Made by a program: the position numbers and the translations under genes. Positions 1 to 7,138 of a stretch of DNA of 8,477 nt are shown here, in pieces. The DNA comes from Methanobacteriota archaeon (GTDB lineage: Archaea; Thermoplasmatota; Poseidoniia; Poseidoniales; SP79), in contig PAZI01000037.1 of the NCBI GenBank assembly GCA_002715545.1, positions 1 through 8,477 of the forward strand, given 5' to 3'. Within the stretch, counting starts at the first letter, position 1. Each line of letters opens with the position of its first letter. Under the pieces are notes generated by a model. That model was given only the letters and a program-made list of their open reading frames with translations, did not search any database and was not told the origin of the DNA.

Positions 1-3000
1 TCGACCACAACAAGGCGAATCGTTCTCTGCCCGATGGTGCTGGATTGTATTCGGATGACCGACGTGCTCTCATCCCAATCATCATCAGGAATTCCATTAC
101 CGTCCGAATCTTTGAGGGGGTCAGTATCCCACTTGTACTTGATGCCAAGCAGGTCATCAGCTGAATCGAAAACGACGGCCTCAAGGGTGAGCATCTCACC
201 AACCGTGGCGACCCCCACCTCTGGTGAGATACTGACAATAGGGGCCTTATTGCGAACGTAAATCTCAATGGAAGCCATCGTCTCCACACCATCCGCATCC
301 ACCGCTCTGATTGTGACATTTCTGTATCCACTCATGTTCGATGTGTAGTAGACACGGACGATGCCATCTTGATCGCGCTGACCTTCCACATCACAGTCAT
401 TCGTTGGAAGTAAGTCGGCGTCATTTGCAGAATCTTGAGTCAGGTCGAAGTCCCAGCAAATCGTCAGAGTCGCGTCATCAGTGGCCGTGTCCGAGACATT
501 CACCTCCAACATCTCAGAGGTACCCTCAGCGACACTGATGAACGGAGTCAGGACATCAATGAGTGGGGCACTGTTGTAGACATCAATCGTTCCCATACGG
601 GTGGCAGAACCCTCCTCGTCAGACACTTCCAAGAACACATCGTAAAGTCCAGAGAGAGTGGGGTTCCACTCACGGCTCGCACCTACAAGCACCGTCGTGT
701 TTCCGTCAGGACCAATGATTTTCCAGTGCACCTGCAAGTTGTCAATATCAGTTGATGTATCCAAAGCCGACCCTTTGAGGAGAATCTGCTGATCTTTGGC
801 GACCGGCCACGAACCTACCTCTGTTGGTTCAATTGCACTACCATCACTAGCGAACACCTCGATGACTGCATTTCGTGGAACCGCGTTTGCCACCACCATA
901 TCCAACGTGATGACCGTCAACGCTCCATCCTCATCGGATATTGATGCCGAGACTCGATGGATGCCTTCATCAGGGGGGACGAAAGAACAGGAATAGGTCT
1001 TGGAATCAAGACAACTCAAACTCGAGCCATCGGGTTTCTCAATGGACCAGTCGGCACTCACGATTGGGTTTCGTTCAGGCAATGTGTCGAGATCAATGAC
1101 ATCTATCAGGTCAATACGAACCCCTTTCAAGGCTACAGCTTGAGTGAGATTAGCAAGCAGAACACCACTCGGCGGGCGATTGAGAACCTCAACTGTGAGG
1201 GGAATGATGATCTTGTCCTTCTCATCATCGATAGCGATGAAGCGAACATCCCACTCACCATCGTCTGTCCAATTCCAATCCAACTCACAGCTGGGTGACT
1301 CAAAGGTCGTGTTGAGGACTTCACCATATTCTGGATAGAACACGTGCCAGAAGCAACGTATCGAGCCACCATCTGGATCGCCATATTCGATGGGCCGAAT
1401 GGTGATGTTCTCAAAGGTCTGCACCGATGGAGGGTCACCTACATTGGCGGTGGGCAGCTGGCCAATCGTGATATTTGTGAATGCAAAATTATTCTCTTCA
1501 ACCATGTCAGCTTGGGGGTCACTCGGTGAGAAAAGGAACTCAATTCCAAAATCCTCGCGCTGACCACTACTGGGTTCAGGTAGAGTGAAGGTGAGGGAAA
1601 CGAAATATGTCATCTCAATCTGTAGAGACGGAACTGAGACCGAATCATATGTGCCATTGGAGAATGTGCTCAGTATTGACCCCCCCGCGTTGGTCACCAA
1701 ACCGAGGTTGCGCACAGGAACCTCAAGCCGAATGATATCGCCAGGAATGCCGGCAAAAGGAATCGCGAGCTCATTGAGACTCTGTTCAACTCCATCACGA
1801 ATTCGATGTCCAATGATGCCCTCGACCCACAGGCCGATGTCGCGATCAACGAGGCCTTCGACAGTTGTGACCGTCGCCACAGACATCCATTCGCGGGAAG
1901 ATGCCCACGCAACAATACCGAACGAACCCATGTCGAAACTCGTCAAAGAATCATCTGAATTGGCTGTCGTCGTGATTGTCGTTGTAGCCGACCCAGTTCC
2001 ATCAGTCACCAACGAGATGATTTGACCTGACTCCTCATGGCGCACCTCAAGATTCAGTCCACCCAATGGTGAGCCACCATTTTCAGTTGCCGAGACAGTA
2101 ACATCCAGCATCCCGTTAGGGGAGAAACGTGGATAGGCCAATGTCACTTCAAGACCACCATCTCGTTGTCCCGCTGAAGCCGTAGGGACTGAGCCAGTGG
2201 ATTGAGATGGCGTGAAACTTTTCAGTCGGAAATCGAGACGTAGCCCGAATGTCTCTTGCCAGTTCCAAGCCATATTCTTCGCCTCTGGACACCACCATTC
2301 GAATGATTCAGGGTCCTGTGTTGTGACATTGAATTCAGTGATATTATACGCGTTGTCACAACCTGTGTAAGCAGTACTGGATGGAGGTGGGGCCGGACCT
2401 TGATTGACTACGAGGAAGGTGCGATTCTCGGTCTCAATCGTCGTCTCATCTGTGACTATATCCTGAAGATCATCGGCATCGGTCTCGATCTGTAGGCGCT
2501 GTTCGGTCGTCACTGTGAGGTTATGCCGCTCACCGATGTTCAATGGAAAATCGTAGCCTTCAACGGCGGGGTCATAATTCGAAGTGATGATCACGCGCAC
2601 CTCTCGAACGGCGAAACCAATGCCACACAGATTGTAACCACAGAATTCTATGTCAACGGTCAATTTGTTCTCAATTTCTGCTAAATCTGAGACACGTAGA
2701 ATCTCTTCTGCTTGCATATCTGCTTTGAGACGACCATTGATGCCTTGTAGTCGAGCACCGTTGTCCCCGCTATCATATGAGGCAGTATATGCACGTTCAT
2801 AGACAAGAGTCTCAACTCCAGCAACGTCCATTGTATCGATACCGTCAATCCACATGAAAGAATCACCATACAACGTACGCATCTGGGAGTCCTGAAGACC
2901 AAACTCTTCGACAAGACCCGCCGCATCGAAGATGCTGCTGTACACCCACTGATCGCCAATCCGCCATTCAGGAGCATCAATGGGAGCATGATCTGCAGTC

Positions 3001-3131
3001 CTCCCATCCGTCGGGGACGAAGAGGAGGAGGACGCAGCAGTGGTCAATACGAGCATCGACGGTCCGAAGAAGAGGAGAGCAAGCAAAATCGGCCGTGAGA
3101 GTGACTGGACCCTCAAGCGCGCTTGTATCAC
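1..3131 (-). CDS. Large secreted cell-surface protein with CARDB-like and PKD/Ig-like repeats (C-terminus outside window)
   Basis: The minus-strand frame is open without a stop from 3131 to the left edge, giving 1043 residues with the C-terminus missing. Residues 1-34 look like a Sec signal peptide: Arg-rich start, hydrophobic core (ILLALLFFGPSMLVLTTAA), then a Ser run. An N-terminal domain opens with PEWRIGDQWVY near residue 54. Residues about 455-560 resemble a CARDB domain (VRNLGL, then VEENNF). Five Ig/PKD-like units follow, with borders near residues 560, 651, 749, 853 and 961, the last four marked by NRPP, NAVP, NSAP and NKAP. Residues 1008-1020 (DSDGNGIPDDDWD) look like a calcium-binding loop. 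Many Asn-X-Ser/Thr sites suit archaeal N-glycosylation. The start is uncertain: GTG at 3131 was chosen because it places basic residues before the hydrophobic core, but TTG at 3160 or 3116 is possible. Adhesion or a surface-layer role is inferred from architecture; the true function is unknown. Confidence 0.9.
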   Translation of the reverse strand, partial: MIQARLRVQSLSRPILLALLFFGPSMLVLTTAASSSSSSPTDGRTADHAPIDAPEWRIGDQWVYSSIFDAAGLVEEFGLQDSQMRTLYGDSFMWIDGIDTMDVAGVETLVYERAYTASYDSGDNGARLQGINGRLKADMQAEEILRVSDLAEIENKLTVDIEFCGYNLCGIGFAVREVRVIITSNYDPAVEGYDFPLNIGERHNLTVTTEQRLQIETDADDLQDIVTDETTIETENRTFLVVNQGPAPPPSSTAYTGCDNAYNITEFNVTTQDPESFEWWCPEAKNMAWNWQETFGLRLDFRLKSFTPSQSTGSVPTASAGQRDGGLEVTLAYPRFSPNGMLDVTVSATENGGSPLGGLNLEVRHEESGQIISLVTDGTGSATTTITTTANSDDSLTSFDMGSFGIVAWASSREWMSVATVTTVEGLVDRDIGLWVEGIIGHRIRDGVEQSLNELAIPFAGIPGDIIRLEVPVRNLGLVTNAGGSILSTFSNGTYDSVSVPSLQIEMTYFVSLTFTLPEPSSGQREDFGIEFLFSPSDPQADMVEENNFAFTNITIGQLPTANVGDPPSVQTFENITIRPIEYGDPDGGSIRCFWHVFYPEYGEVLNTTFESPSCELDWNWTDDGEWDVRFIAIDDEKDKIIIPLTVEVLNRPPSGVLLANLTQAVALKGVRIDLIDVIDLDTLPERNPIVSADWSIEKPDGSSLSCLDSKTYSCSFVPPDEGIHRVSASISDEDGALTVITLDMVVANAVPRNAVIEVFASDGSAIEPTEVGSWPVAKDQQILLKGSALDTSTDIDNLQVHWKIIGPDGNTTVLVGASREWNPTLSGLYDVFLEVSDEEGSATRMGTIDVYNSAPLIDVLTPFISVAEGTSEMLEVNVSDTATDDATLTICWDFDLTQDSANDADLLPTNDCDVEGQRDQDGIVRVYYTSNMSGYRNVTIRAVDADGVETMASIEIYVRNKAPIVSISPEVGVATVGEMLTLEAVVFDSADDLLGIKYKWDTDPLKDSDGNGIPDDDWDESTSVIRIQSSTIGQRTIRLVVV

Positions 3132-3191
3132 GCATCGCAGGATGGGTCCCCCCACTTCAATCAACGCCCCAAATGATGGCGTGTAAGTGAA
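3132..3191 (-). other. Intergenic gap between TBP and the surface-protein gene
   Basis: This 60-base gap holds no ATG in frame with the surface-protein gene; an in-frame stop (TGA, 3161-3163) limits its start to 3160 or further in. No clear Shine-Dalgarno sequence or strong TATA box is visible. A weak TTACA-like stretch near 3184-3188 lies about 25 bases before the possible TTG start at 3160. Read-through from the TBP gene is equally possible. Confidence 0.4.
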
Positions 3192-3959
3192 TCAAAGCAG
3201 ATCTGCCAATTCATCCTTGATGATCTCGACGGCCTCCCAAATCTCCTCGACCGCACGAGCGCCAGTGATGACCATCTTTCCACTGCCGAAGATCAAACAA
3301 ACGACACGGGGATAATCCAGACGATATATGAGTCCCGGGAATTGCTCTGGTTCATACTCGACCTTGTCGAATGGGAGGTGGAAAGTCAGATGGTTGAGAT
3401 TCAACTTCCTTGGCATTCCAGCAAGCGGGTCTCCTTCTTTCATCCACCTGAGGTCGCTCTCATCATCGTCTTCAGCAGGGATTCTAATTGCACCTGACGA
3501 CTCCTCGAAGACATTGATATCTGGGTAGTCTCGCTCAGCAGTCCCGTCGTAATCCTCGGGATAATGCAGGGCATAGGTGGCCACCATATTCTGAACCTCG
3601 ATCTCAACATCGCCTGATCGGCTGTTCTCCCAAACATGGCGTGTATTTCCCTTCTCATCTTTCCGAGTTGCATCAGACAATGACCAGGTCGTGATACCTG
3701 CTGCCCGCAGGTCACCAATCATGCGCTCGATACCTTCGTAGATGTTCTCAGAATTCTTCCCACCCGTGCAGACCGCTCGACCTGAGCGGAACATCAAGAT
3801 CGCAAGCTTGGGGTCCTTCACACGATAAACGACACCCGGGAACTGCTCTGGTTCATACTCGCAGTTGAGCTGAATGGCAATGTCCGGGAGATTGAGTTCT
3901 TCAGCAACTCGGGTCGAAGCGACCACATTCACGACAGTAAGTCTGTTGACGTCATCCAT
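3192..3959 (-). CDS. tbp: TATA-binding protein (TBP) with two extra segments
   Basis: Archaeal TBP binds the TATA box, bends the DNA and recruits TFB and RNA polymerase. The saddle's two repeats are clear. Repeat 1 has NVVAST (11-16), EYEPEQFPGVVYR (34-46) and LMFRSGRAVCTGGK (55-68). Repeat 2 has QNMVAT (123-128), EYEPEQFPGLIYR (201-213) and LIFGSGKMVITGA (222-234). The four DNA-intercalating Phe are present (F40, F57, F207, F224), as are the minor-groove Asn (N11, N124) and Thr (T65, T232). At 255 residues it is longer than the usual 180-200. The linker between repeats carries roughly 18 extra residues (about 92-116). A second, acidic insertion of about 50 residues (about 133-184, with EDDDESD) sits between the first strand and first helix of repeat 2. 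The ATG at 3959 fits the upstream TATA box as a leaderless start. Identity is secure; the role of the insertions is unknown. Confidence 0.97.
   Translation of the reverse strand: MDDVNRLTVVNVVASTRVAEELNLPDIAIQLNCEYEPEQFPGVVYRVKDPKLAILMFRSGRAVCTGGKNSENIYEGIERMIGDLRAAGITTWSLSDATRKDEKGNTRHVWENSRSGDVEIEVQNMVATYALHYPEDYDGTAERDYPDINVFEESSGAIRIPAEDDDESDLRWMKEGDPLAGMPRKLNLNHLTFHLPFDKVEYEPEQFPGLIYRLDYPRVVCLIFGSGKMVITGARAVEEIWEAVEIIKDELADLL
3334..3360 (-). repeat. Internal TBP repeat, copy 2 (stirrup of repeat 2)
   Basis: This 27-base segment encodes the conserved EYEPEQFPG region of the second TBP repeat. It differs from the segment at 3835-3861 by one base, although the rest of the two repeats is much more diverged at DNA level. 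Confidence 0.8.
3835..3861 (-). repeat. Internal TBP repeat, copy 1 (stirrup of repeat 1)
   Basis: This is the partner of the segment at 3334-3360, in the same orientation, with one mismatch over 27 bases. It encodes the EYEPEQFPG region of the first TBP repeat and reflects the ancient internal duplication of TBP. Confidence 0.8.
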
Positions 3960-3980
3960 GAAATGTGCCGGTTGGACGAG

Positions 3981-3988
3981 TATATAAA
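3981..3988 (-). promoter_or_regulatory. TATA box of the TBP gene
   Basis: Read on the minus strand this is TTTATATA, a canonical archaeal TATA box, in the 39-base gap after the mevalonate kinase stop. Its centre is about 25 bases before the TBP ATG at 3959. Archaeal transcription starts about 25 bases past the TATA centre, so the mRNA would begin at or next to the start codon (leaderless); no Shine-Dalgarno sequence is seen. TBP therefore probably binds its own promoter. Confidence 0.75.
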
Positions 3989-3998
3989 GGCTTGACGC

Positions 3999-5150
3999 TC
4001 ACGCAACACGCAATCCTTCGCCGCCTAGACTTGCTTCAAACCATGGCAGATTCATATTCTGCAAGACCTCAGCGAGTCTATTTTCATCTTCTGGGACCAA
4101 GATGACATAACCTCCACCACCTGCACCGGTCAGTTTTCCACCACGGACAAAGGGTCTGACATTCTCAAGACACCTATCGATGATATCGGTCGAAGCACCG
4201 AATGTTCGGAGGCAATCCTGTTGGTCATCCATGATCTGCCCAATTGCAGTGACATCACCCTCAAGAAAAGCTTGGATACCAACGGCTCCAAGGTCTGACA
4301 TCCGGTTCATAGCAGCGCTTGCCTCGGAATGACCTGAAACACACTCATTCACCAATTCAACCATCTCTGATGTACTAGGAGCAGGGCCTGTATCGACAAA
4401 CCAGCACGAAAGAGGGGGTCCATCCCAAGTAAGACGATGAAGGTCCCAGTTCTGAATAGCTCCATCAACAGAAAGAGTACGATGTGTCAGGTGTGAGAGT
4501 TCATGAACATCAGGAGGATTGACGACGATGAGGCCACCAAGAGCAGATGCAGAAGTATCGGTCGGACTCGCTCGACCACGCTGAGCCTCAGCCTCGGCCA
4601 CATGAGCAAGACGCATCACCTCATCAGGAACAACTGCTTCACTCCCTTGAATCAAAGTCCATGTTTCATCCGGAGCATGAAGAGGAGGGTCATCGAAAGG
4701 GCCCAGACCGAAAACATCAGCGTCTGTCGAAAAACCACTTCCCCATTCATCGCCGCATCTCCAGCGCCCAAGACATGCACGCAATGCCGCAGCAGCGGCT
4801 ACACAAAGTGCAGCCGATGAGCCTAAACCTCCAGACATCGGTACCTCGCTGTCGATTTCAAGGCGTAGAGGAGGAGACCACTGTGGACAAAGCCGCCTAA
4901 ACAACGACCCAAGATGGGGCATGACCACTGGATCAAAAGGATGGCCATCGATAAGCCAAGGGCCATCGTTCGGCTGACATTTGACCGTCGTACGCCGATT
5001 AATCACGGCCACAACGGCAGGAGCTCCACGAACAACTGCATGTTCTCCAAAAATAATGGCCTTGCCCGGAGCGGATGCTATCGATGGTGTGGCAGGTAGC
5101 ATCATGGCGACCACATCACTCACATCCTTCAAGCCCACGCACTCAAGCAT
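3999..5150 (-). CDS. mvk: Mevalonate kinase (GHMP kinase family)
   Basis: It phosphorylates mevalonate with ATP to 5-phosphomevalonate in the cytoplasm, for isoprenoid and archaeal lipid synthesis. The three GHMP motifs are present: SAPGKAIIFGEHAVVRG (26-42), PMSGGLGSSAA (104-114, the ATP-binding loop) and KLTGAGGGGYVILV (339-352). The segment GRASPTDTSASALGG (192-206) is typical of archaeal mevalonate kinases and contains the likely catalytic Asp (D198); E186 or E188 would be the metal-binding Glu. At 383 residues it exceeds the roughly 300-320 usual in archaea, mainly because of an extra segment at about 129-175 (GRWRCGDEWGSGF onward) and a long N-terminus. Relatives begin about 10 residues before SAPGK, so the Met codons at 5105 or 5102 may be the real start; no TATA box or ribosome site decides it. 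The stop lies 39 bases before the TBP gene. A different GHMP kinase is unlikely. Confidence 0.9.
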   Translation of the reverse strand: MLECVGLKDVSDVVAMMLPATPSIASAPGKAIIFGEHAVVRGAPAVVAVINRRTTVKCQPNDGPWLIDGHPFDPVVMPHLGSLFRRLCPQWSPPLRLEIDSEVPMSGGLGSSAALCVAAAAALRACLGRWRCGDEWGSGFSTDADVFGLGPFDDPPLHAPDETWTLIQGSEAVVPDEVMRLAHVAEAEAQRGRASPTDTSASALGGLIVVNPPDVHELSHLTHRTLSVDGAIQNWDLHRLTWDGPPLSCWFVDTGPAPSTSEMVELVNECVSGHSEASAAMNRMSDLGAVGIQAFLEGDVTAIGQIMDDQQDCLRTFGASTDIIDRCLENVRPFVRGGKLTGAGGGGYVILVPEDENRLAEVLQNMNLPWFEASLGGEGLRVA

Positions 5151-5195
5151 GGAGGAACGGTGCCTTCAAACCGAACTCTTCATTCGTGACAGACG
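5151..5195. other. Divergent intergenic region between mevalonate kinase and fixC
   Basis: This 45-base gap must serve both diverging genes. I see no canonical TATA box or Shine-Dalgarno sequence on either strand. If mevalonate kinase starts at 5105, the usable promoter region grows to about 90 bases. Either the promoters are degenerate or one start codon is misplaced. Confidence 0.5.
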
Positions 5196-6773
5196 ATGAG
5201 CGAGGAGGCTGATTTTGATGTCATCATCATCGGCGGTGGAATAGCAGGTCAAGCGTGCGCATTCCAACTTCTCAAAGAAGGCGTCGATCCCGAACGAATT
5301 CTTCTGATAGATCGAGGTGAAACAATCGGTGGAAAGAATATGTCCGGTGGCATCCTATGGGGCCGGGAACTGGATGATTTCGACGAGTACCTCAACACCG
5401 ATGGCAATTCTTGGGAGACGTCAATGGAGGGTATTGAGCGCTACATCAACAACAAGAAGGTGGGTTTTCTCTCAGAGGATGACGCCTTTGTGGTCGAGGG
5501 ACGTTTCTCTTCATGGGATGGAGTAGGAGGGACCGAAGAGCCATCACAACGTTGTGGCTGGTCAGTTCTTCGAGCCAAAGCCGATGCTTGGATGGCCGAG
5601 CGCCTTGAAGAGGCAGGAGTCATGGTCATGCCAGGAATCAGGATTGACCAGCTCCACGTCGAAGATGTGGATCACACGAGTTACGCACCGAACGAACTGA
5701 CCAAACCGGCTGAGAAAACTGGTAGTAAAGGGGGCCAGCGCTGGGCGATTGAGGATCAACCAGAACTGGACAAGAAAATCCAGGAGAATTCAATCAAGGG
5801 CATTGTTCAGGATGGAGAAGTGATGACTTCGAACTGTGTTGTCATCGCAGAGGGATGCAATTCAATCCTTACACGTTCATACGGTTTCGACAATCGCCTT
5901 AAGGCTCAGAGTAAACATGACATGATTCTAGGTGTCAAGGAAGTCATCCACCTCGGTGAGGATGTAATCAACTCACGCTTCGGAGCCTTCGCTGGTGATG
6001 ACCAACGCCCTCCTTCAGGAATGGCTCTGGAGGCCGCTCTCGGCATCTATACCAAGATGGCGACAAAAGCATGGGAAGAATATCCCGACACCGCAGGAAT
6101 GATTCCACGCTGTGGTGGATGGATTTACACGAATCGAGAGTCTTTATCGGTAGGTGTCGTCGTACAACTCGACAGCCTACCACAGGGCATCCACACCTAT
6201 GATTTGTTTGGGGCGTTCAAATCCCACCCATATGTGCAAGGCCTCATCCAAGGAGGTGAGACCGTCGAATATGGAGCCCATCTTGTTCCGGAATATGGGC
6301 TGAACAGGCGGCCGGACAGAATTCACCGCAATGGTGCAGTCGTCATCGGTGATGCGGCAGGTCTGGTATATTCCAACGGAGCTGTCATTCAGGGTCAGAA
6401 TTACTCGATACATAGTGGAAAGCTCGCCGCCAAGGCTATCGCCAAAGCCCTGGAAGGTGGTGGCCTATGTAGTGCAGATGACCTGGAACAGTACGTTCGG
6501 GATCTTGACTCATCCTATGTGATGCGAGATTTGAAGCGATTCAAGAAAGTCCCGAAATTCCTGACTGATGACAGCAACTACACTTGGGTACCAGAACTAG
6601 CTGGAACTGTTTTCAATCGCACAATCCGAGAGATAGGGGAGGAAAAAGTACCCGTTCAGAAACAGTTGAGAAGGGCTAGAAAGGAACTGGTCAAGGCCTC
6701 AAAGGTCAAGGGGATCAAGGGCCCAACCTTCGGAAACATGATCAAATTCGGGTGGAAAGGACGACGTCTCTGA
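5196..6773 (+). CDS. fixC: FixC-like electron-transfer flavoprotein:quinone oxidoreductase (ETF-QO)
   Basis: This FAD enzyme takes electrons from reduced electron-transfer flavoprotein and passes them to membrane quinone. The FAD fold is plain: GGGIAG at 13-18 after a beta strand, the ribose-binding acidic residue at D39 (LLIDRGE), GGKNMSGG at 45-52 as in FixC proteins, a GGWIYTNRESLSVGVV stretch near residue 307, and the second FAD motif GDAAGLVYSNG from G385. The Lys/Arg-rich C-terminus (from about residue 485) could help it bind the membrane face. At 525 residues it is longer than bacterial FixC (about 430) and lacks the iron-sulfur domain fused in mitochondrial ETF-QO; the next gene supplies that as FixX. 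The ATG at 5196 directly precedes the first beta strand; no ribosome site is seen. It resembles geranylgeranyl reductases in fold, but the FixX neighbour and the motifs favour ETF-QO. No ETF subunit genes are in the window. Confidence 0.9.
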   Translation: MSEEADFDVIIIGGGIAGQACAFQLLKEGVDPERILLIDRGETIGGKNMSGGILWGRELDDFDEYLNTDGNSWETSMEGIERYINNKKVGFLSEDDAFVVEGRFSSWDGVGGTEEPSQRCGWSVLRAKADAWMAERLEEAGVMVMPGIRIDQLHVEDVDHTSYAPNELTKPAEKTGSKGGQRWAIEDQPELDKKIQENSIKGIVQDGEVMTSNCVVIAEGCNSILTRSYGFDNRLKAQSKHDMILGVKEVIHLGEDVINSRFGAFAGDDQRPPSGMALEAALGIYTKMATKAWEEYPDTAGMIPRCGGWIYTNRESLSVGVVVQLDSLPQGIHTYDLFGAFKSHPYVQGLIQGGETVEYGAHLVPEYGLNRRPDRIHRNGAVVIGDAAGLVYSNGAVIQGQNYSIHSGKLAAKAIAKALEGGGLCSADDLEQYVRDLDSSYVMRDLKRFKKVPKFLTDDSNYTWVPELAGTVFNRTIREIGEEKVPVQKQLRRARKELVKASKVKGIKGPTFGNMIKFGWKGRRL

Positions 6774-6777
6774 GGTG
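6772..6777 (+). promoter_or_regulatory. Shine-Dalgarno site of fixX
   Basis: GAGGTG overlaps the last bases of the fixC stop codon and lies 7 bases before the ATG at 6785. It is only 1 base from the in-frame ATG at 6779, so it selects 6785 as the start and implies coupled translation with fixC. Confidence 0.65.
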
Positions 6778-6784
6778 TATGTTC

Positions 6785-7108
6785 ATGACTGATGTGAAAA
6801 TGATAGAACAAGGTGTGTTCACCTATGATGTGAAGAATGGTCTTGGTTTGATTGATTACAACGTCGATGCTCATGAACATGCACACATTGTTGTAGATAC
6901 TGAAAAGTGCCATTCATGCACTCACATGATGTGTGTGTGGGGCTGTCCAGCTCAGTGTTACAACTTCAGGGACCAAGGTCTTGATACAATGAAATTCGTG
7001 TATGAGGATTGTGTCGAATGTGGCACATGCTTCATCATGTGCACAGAAGGGGCTGTTGAGTGGAATCATCCACGCGGTGGCTTCGGCATCACCTACAACC
7101 AAGGTTGA
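6785..7108 (+). CDS. fixX: FixX-like ferredoxin, partner of FixC
   Basis: A 107-residue iron-sulfur protein that gives the FixC subunit the cluster-bearing part needed to pass electrons to quinone. It has nine Cys: C42, C45, C50, C54 and C58 in the first group, and C76, C79, C82 and C86 in a CxxCxxCxxxC group. This could hold two [4Fe-4S] clusters. The FixX/ETF-QO signature DCVECGTC, followed by the WNHPRGGFGITY ending (93-104), separates it from ordinary bacterial-type ferredoxins. It lies 11 bases after fixC. In-frame ATGs at 6752 and 6779 are rejected as starts: the first overlaps fixC, and the ribosome site fits 6785. Length is close to known FixX proteins (about 95-100 residues). Which clusters are assembled cannot be told from sequence alone. 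Confidence 0.92.
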   Translation: MTDVKMIEQGVFTYDVKNGLGLIDYNVDAHEHAHIVVDTEKCHSCTHMMCVWGCPAQCYNFRDQGLDTMKFVYEDCVECGTCFIMCTEGAVEWNHPRGGFGITYNQG

Positions 7109-7138
7109 GCCATACATTCAATTGGGAGTCTGACCGAC
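7109..7138 (+). other. Gap between fixX and the nuclease gene
   Basis: Thirty bases with no good ribosome site: a GGGAG lies 12 bases before the ATG, too far for a typical site. A weak ATACATT stretch at about 7112-7118 is near the distance expected for a leaderless promoter, but it is a poor TATA match. Read-through from fixX is equally likely. Confidence 0.3.

Noticed and set aside
34..2025. Many plus-strand open frames of 60-146 codons
   Set aside because: They overlap the long minus-strand frame, have low-complexity or unconvincing protein sequences, and no ribosome sites; they are shadows of the surface-protein gene.
2681..3007. Minus-strand frame of 108 codons
   Set aside because: It lies in a different frame from the surface protein, which shows the signal peptide and domain pattern across the same bases.
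3981..3990. TATATAAAGG read on the plus strand as a promoter
   Set aside because: No plus-strand gene follows; downstream lies the 3' end of mevalonate kinase on the other strand. The minus-strand reading fits the TBP gene.
5196..6773. Geranylgeranyl reductase as identity of the flavoprotein, suggested by the mevalonate kinase neighbour
   Set aside because: The adjoining FixX ferredoxin and FixC-type motifs (GGKNMSGG, the GGWIYTN stretch) fit ETF-QO; the mevalonate kinase gene is divergent and not in the same operon.
6752..6784. Earlier fixX starts at 6752 or 6779
   Set aside because: The first overlaps fixC and the second is only 1 base from the ribosome site; 6785 has proper spacing and gives the usual FixX length.
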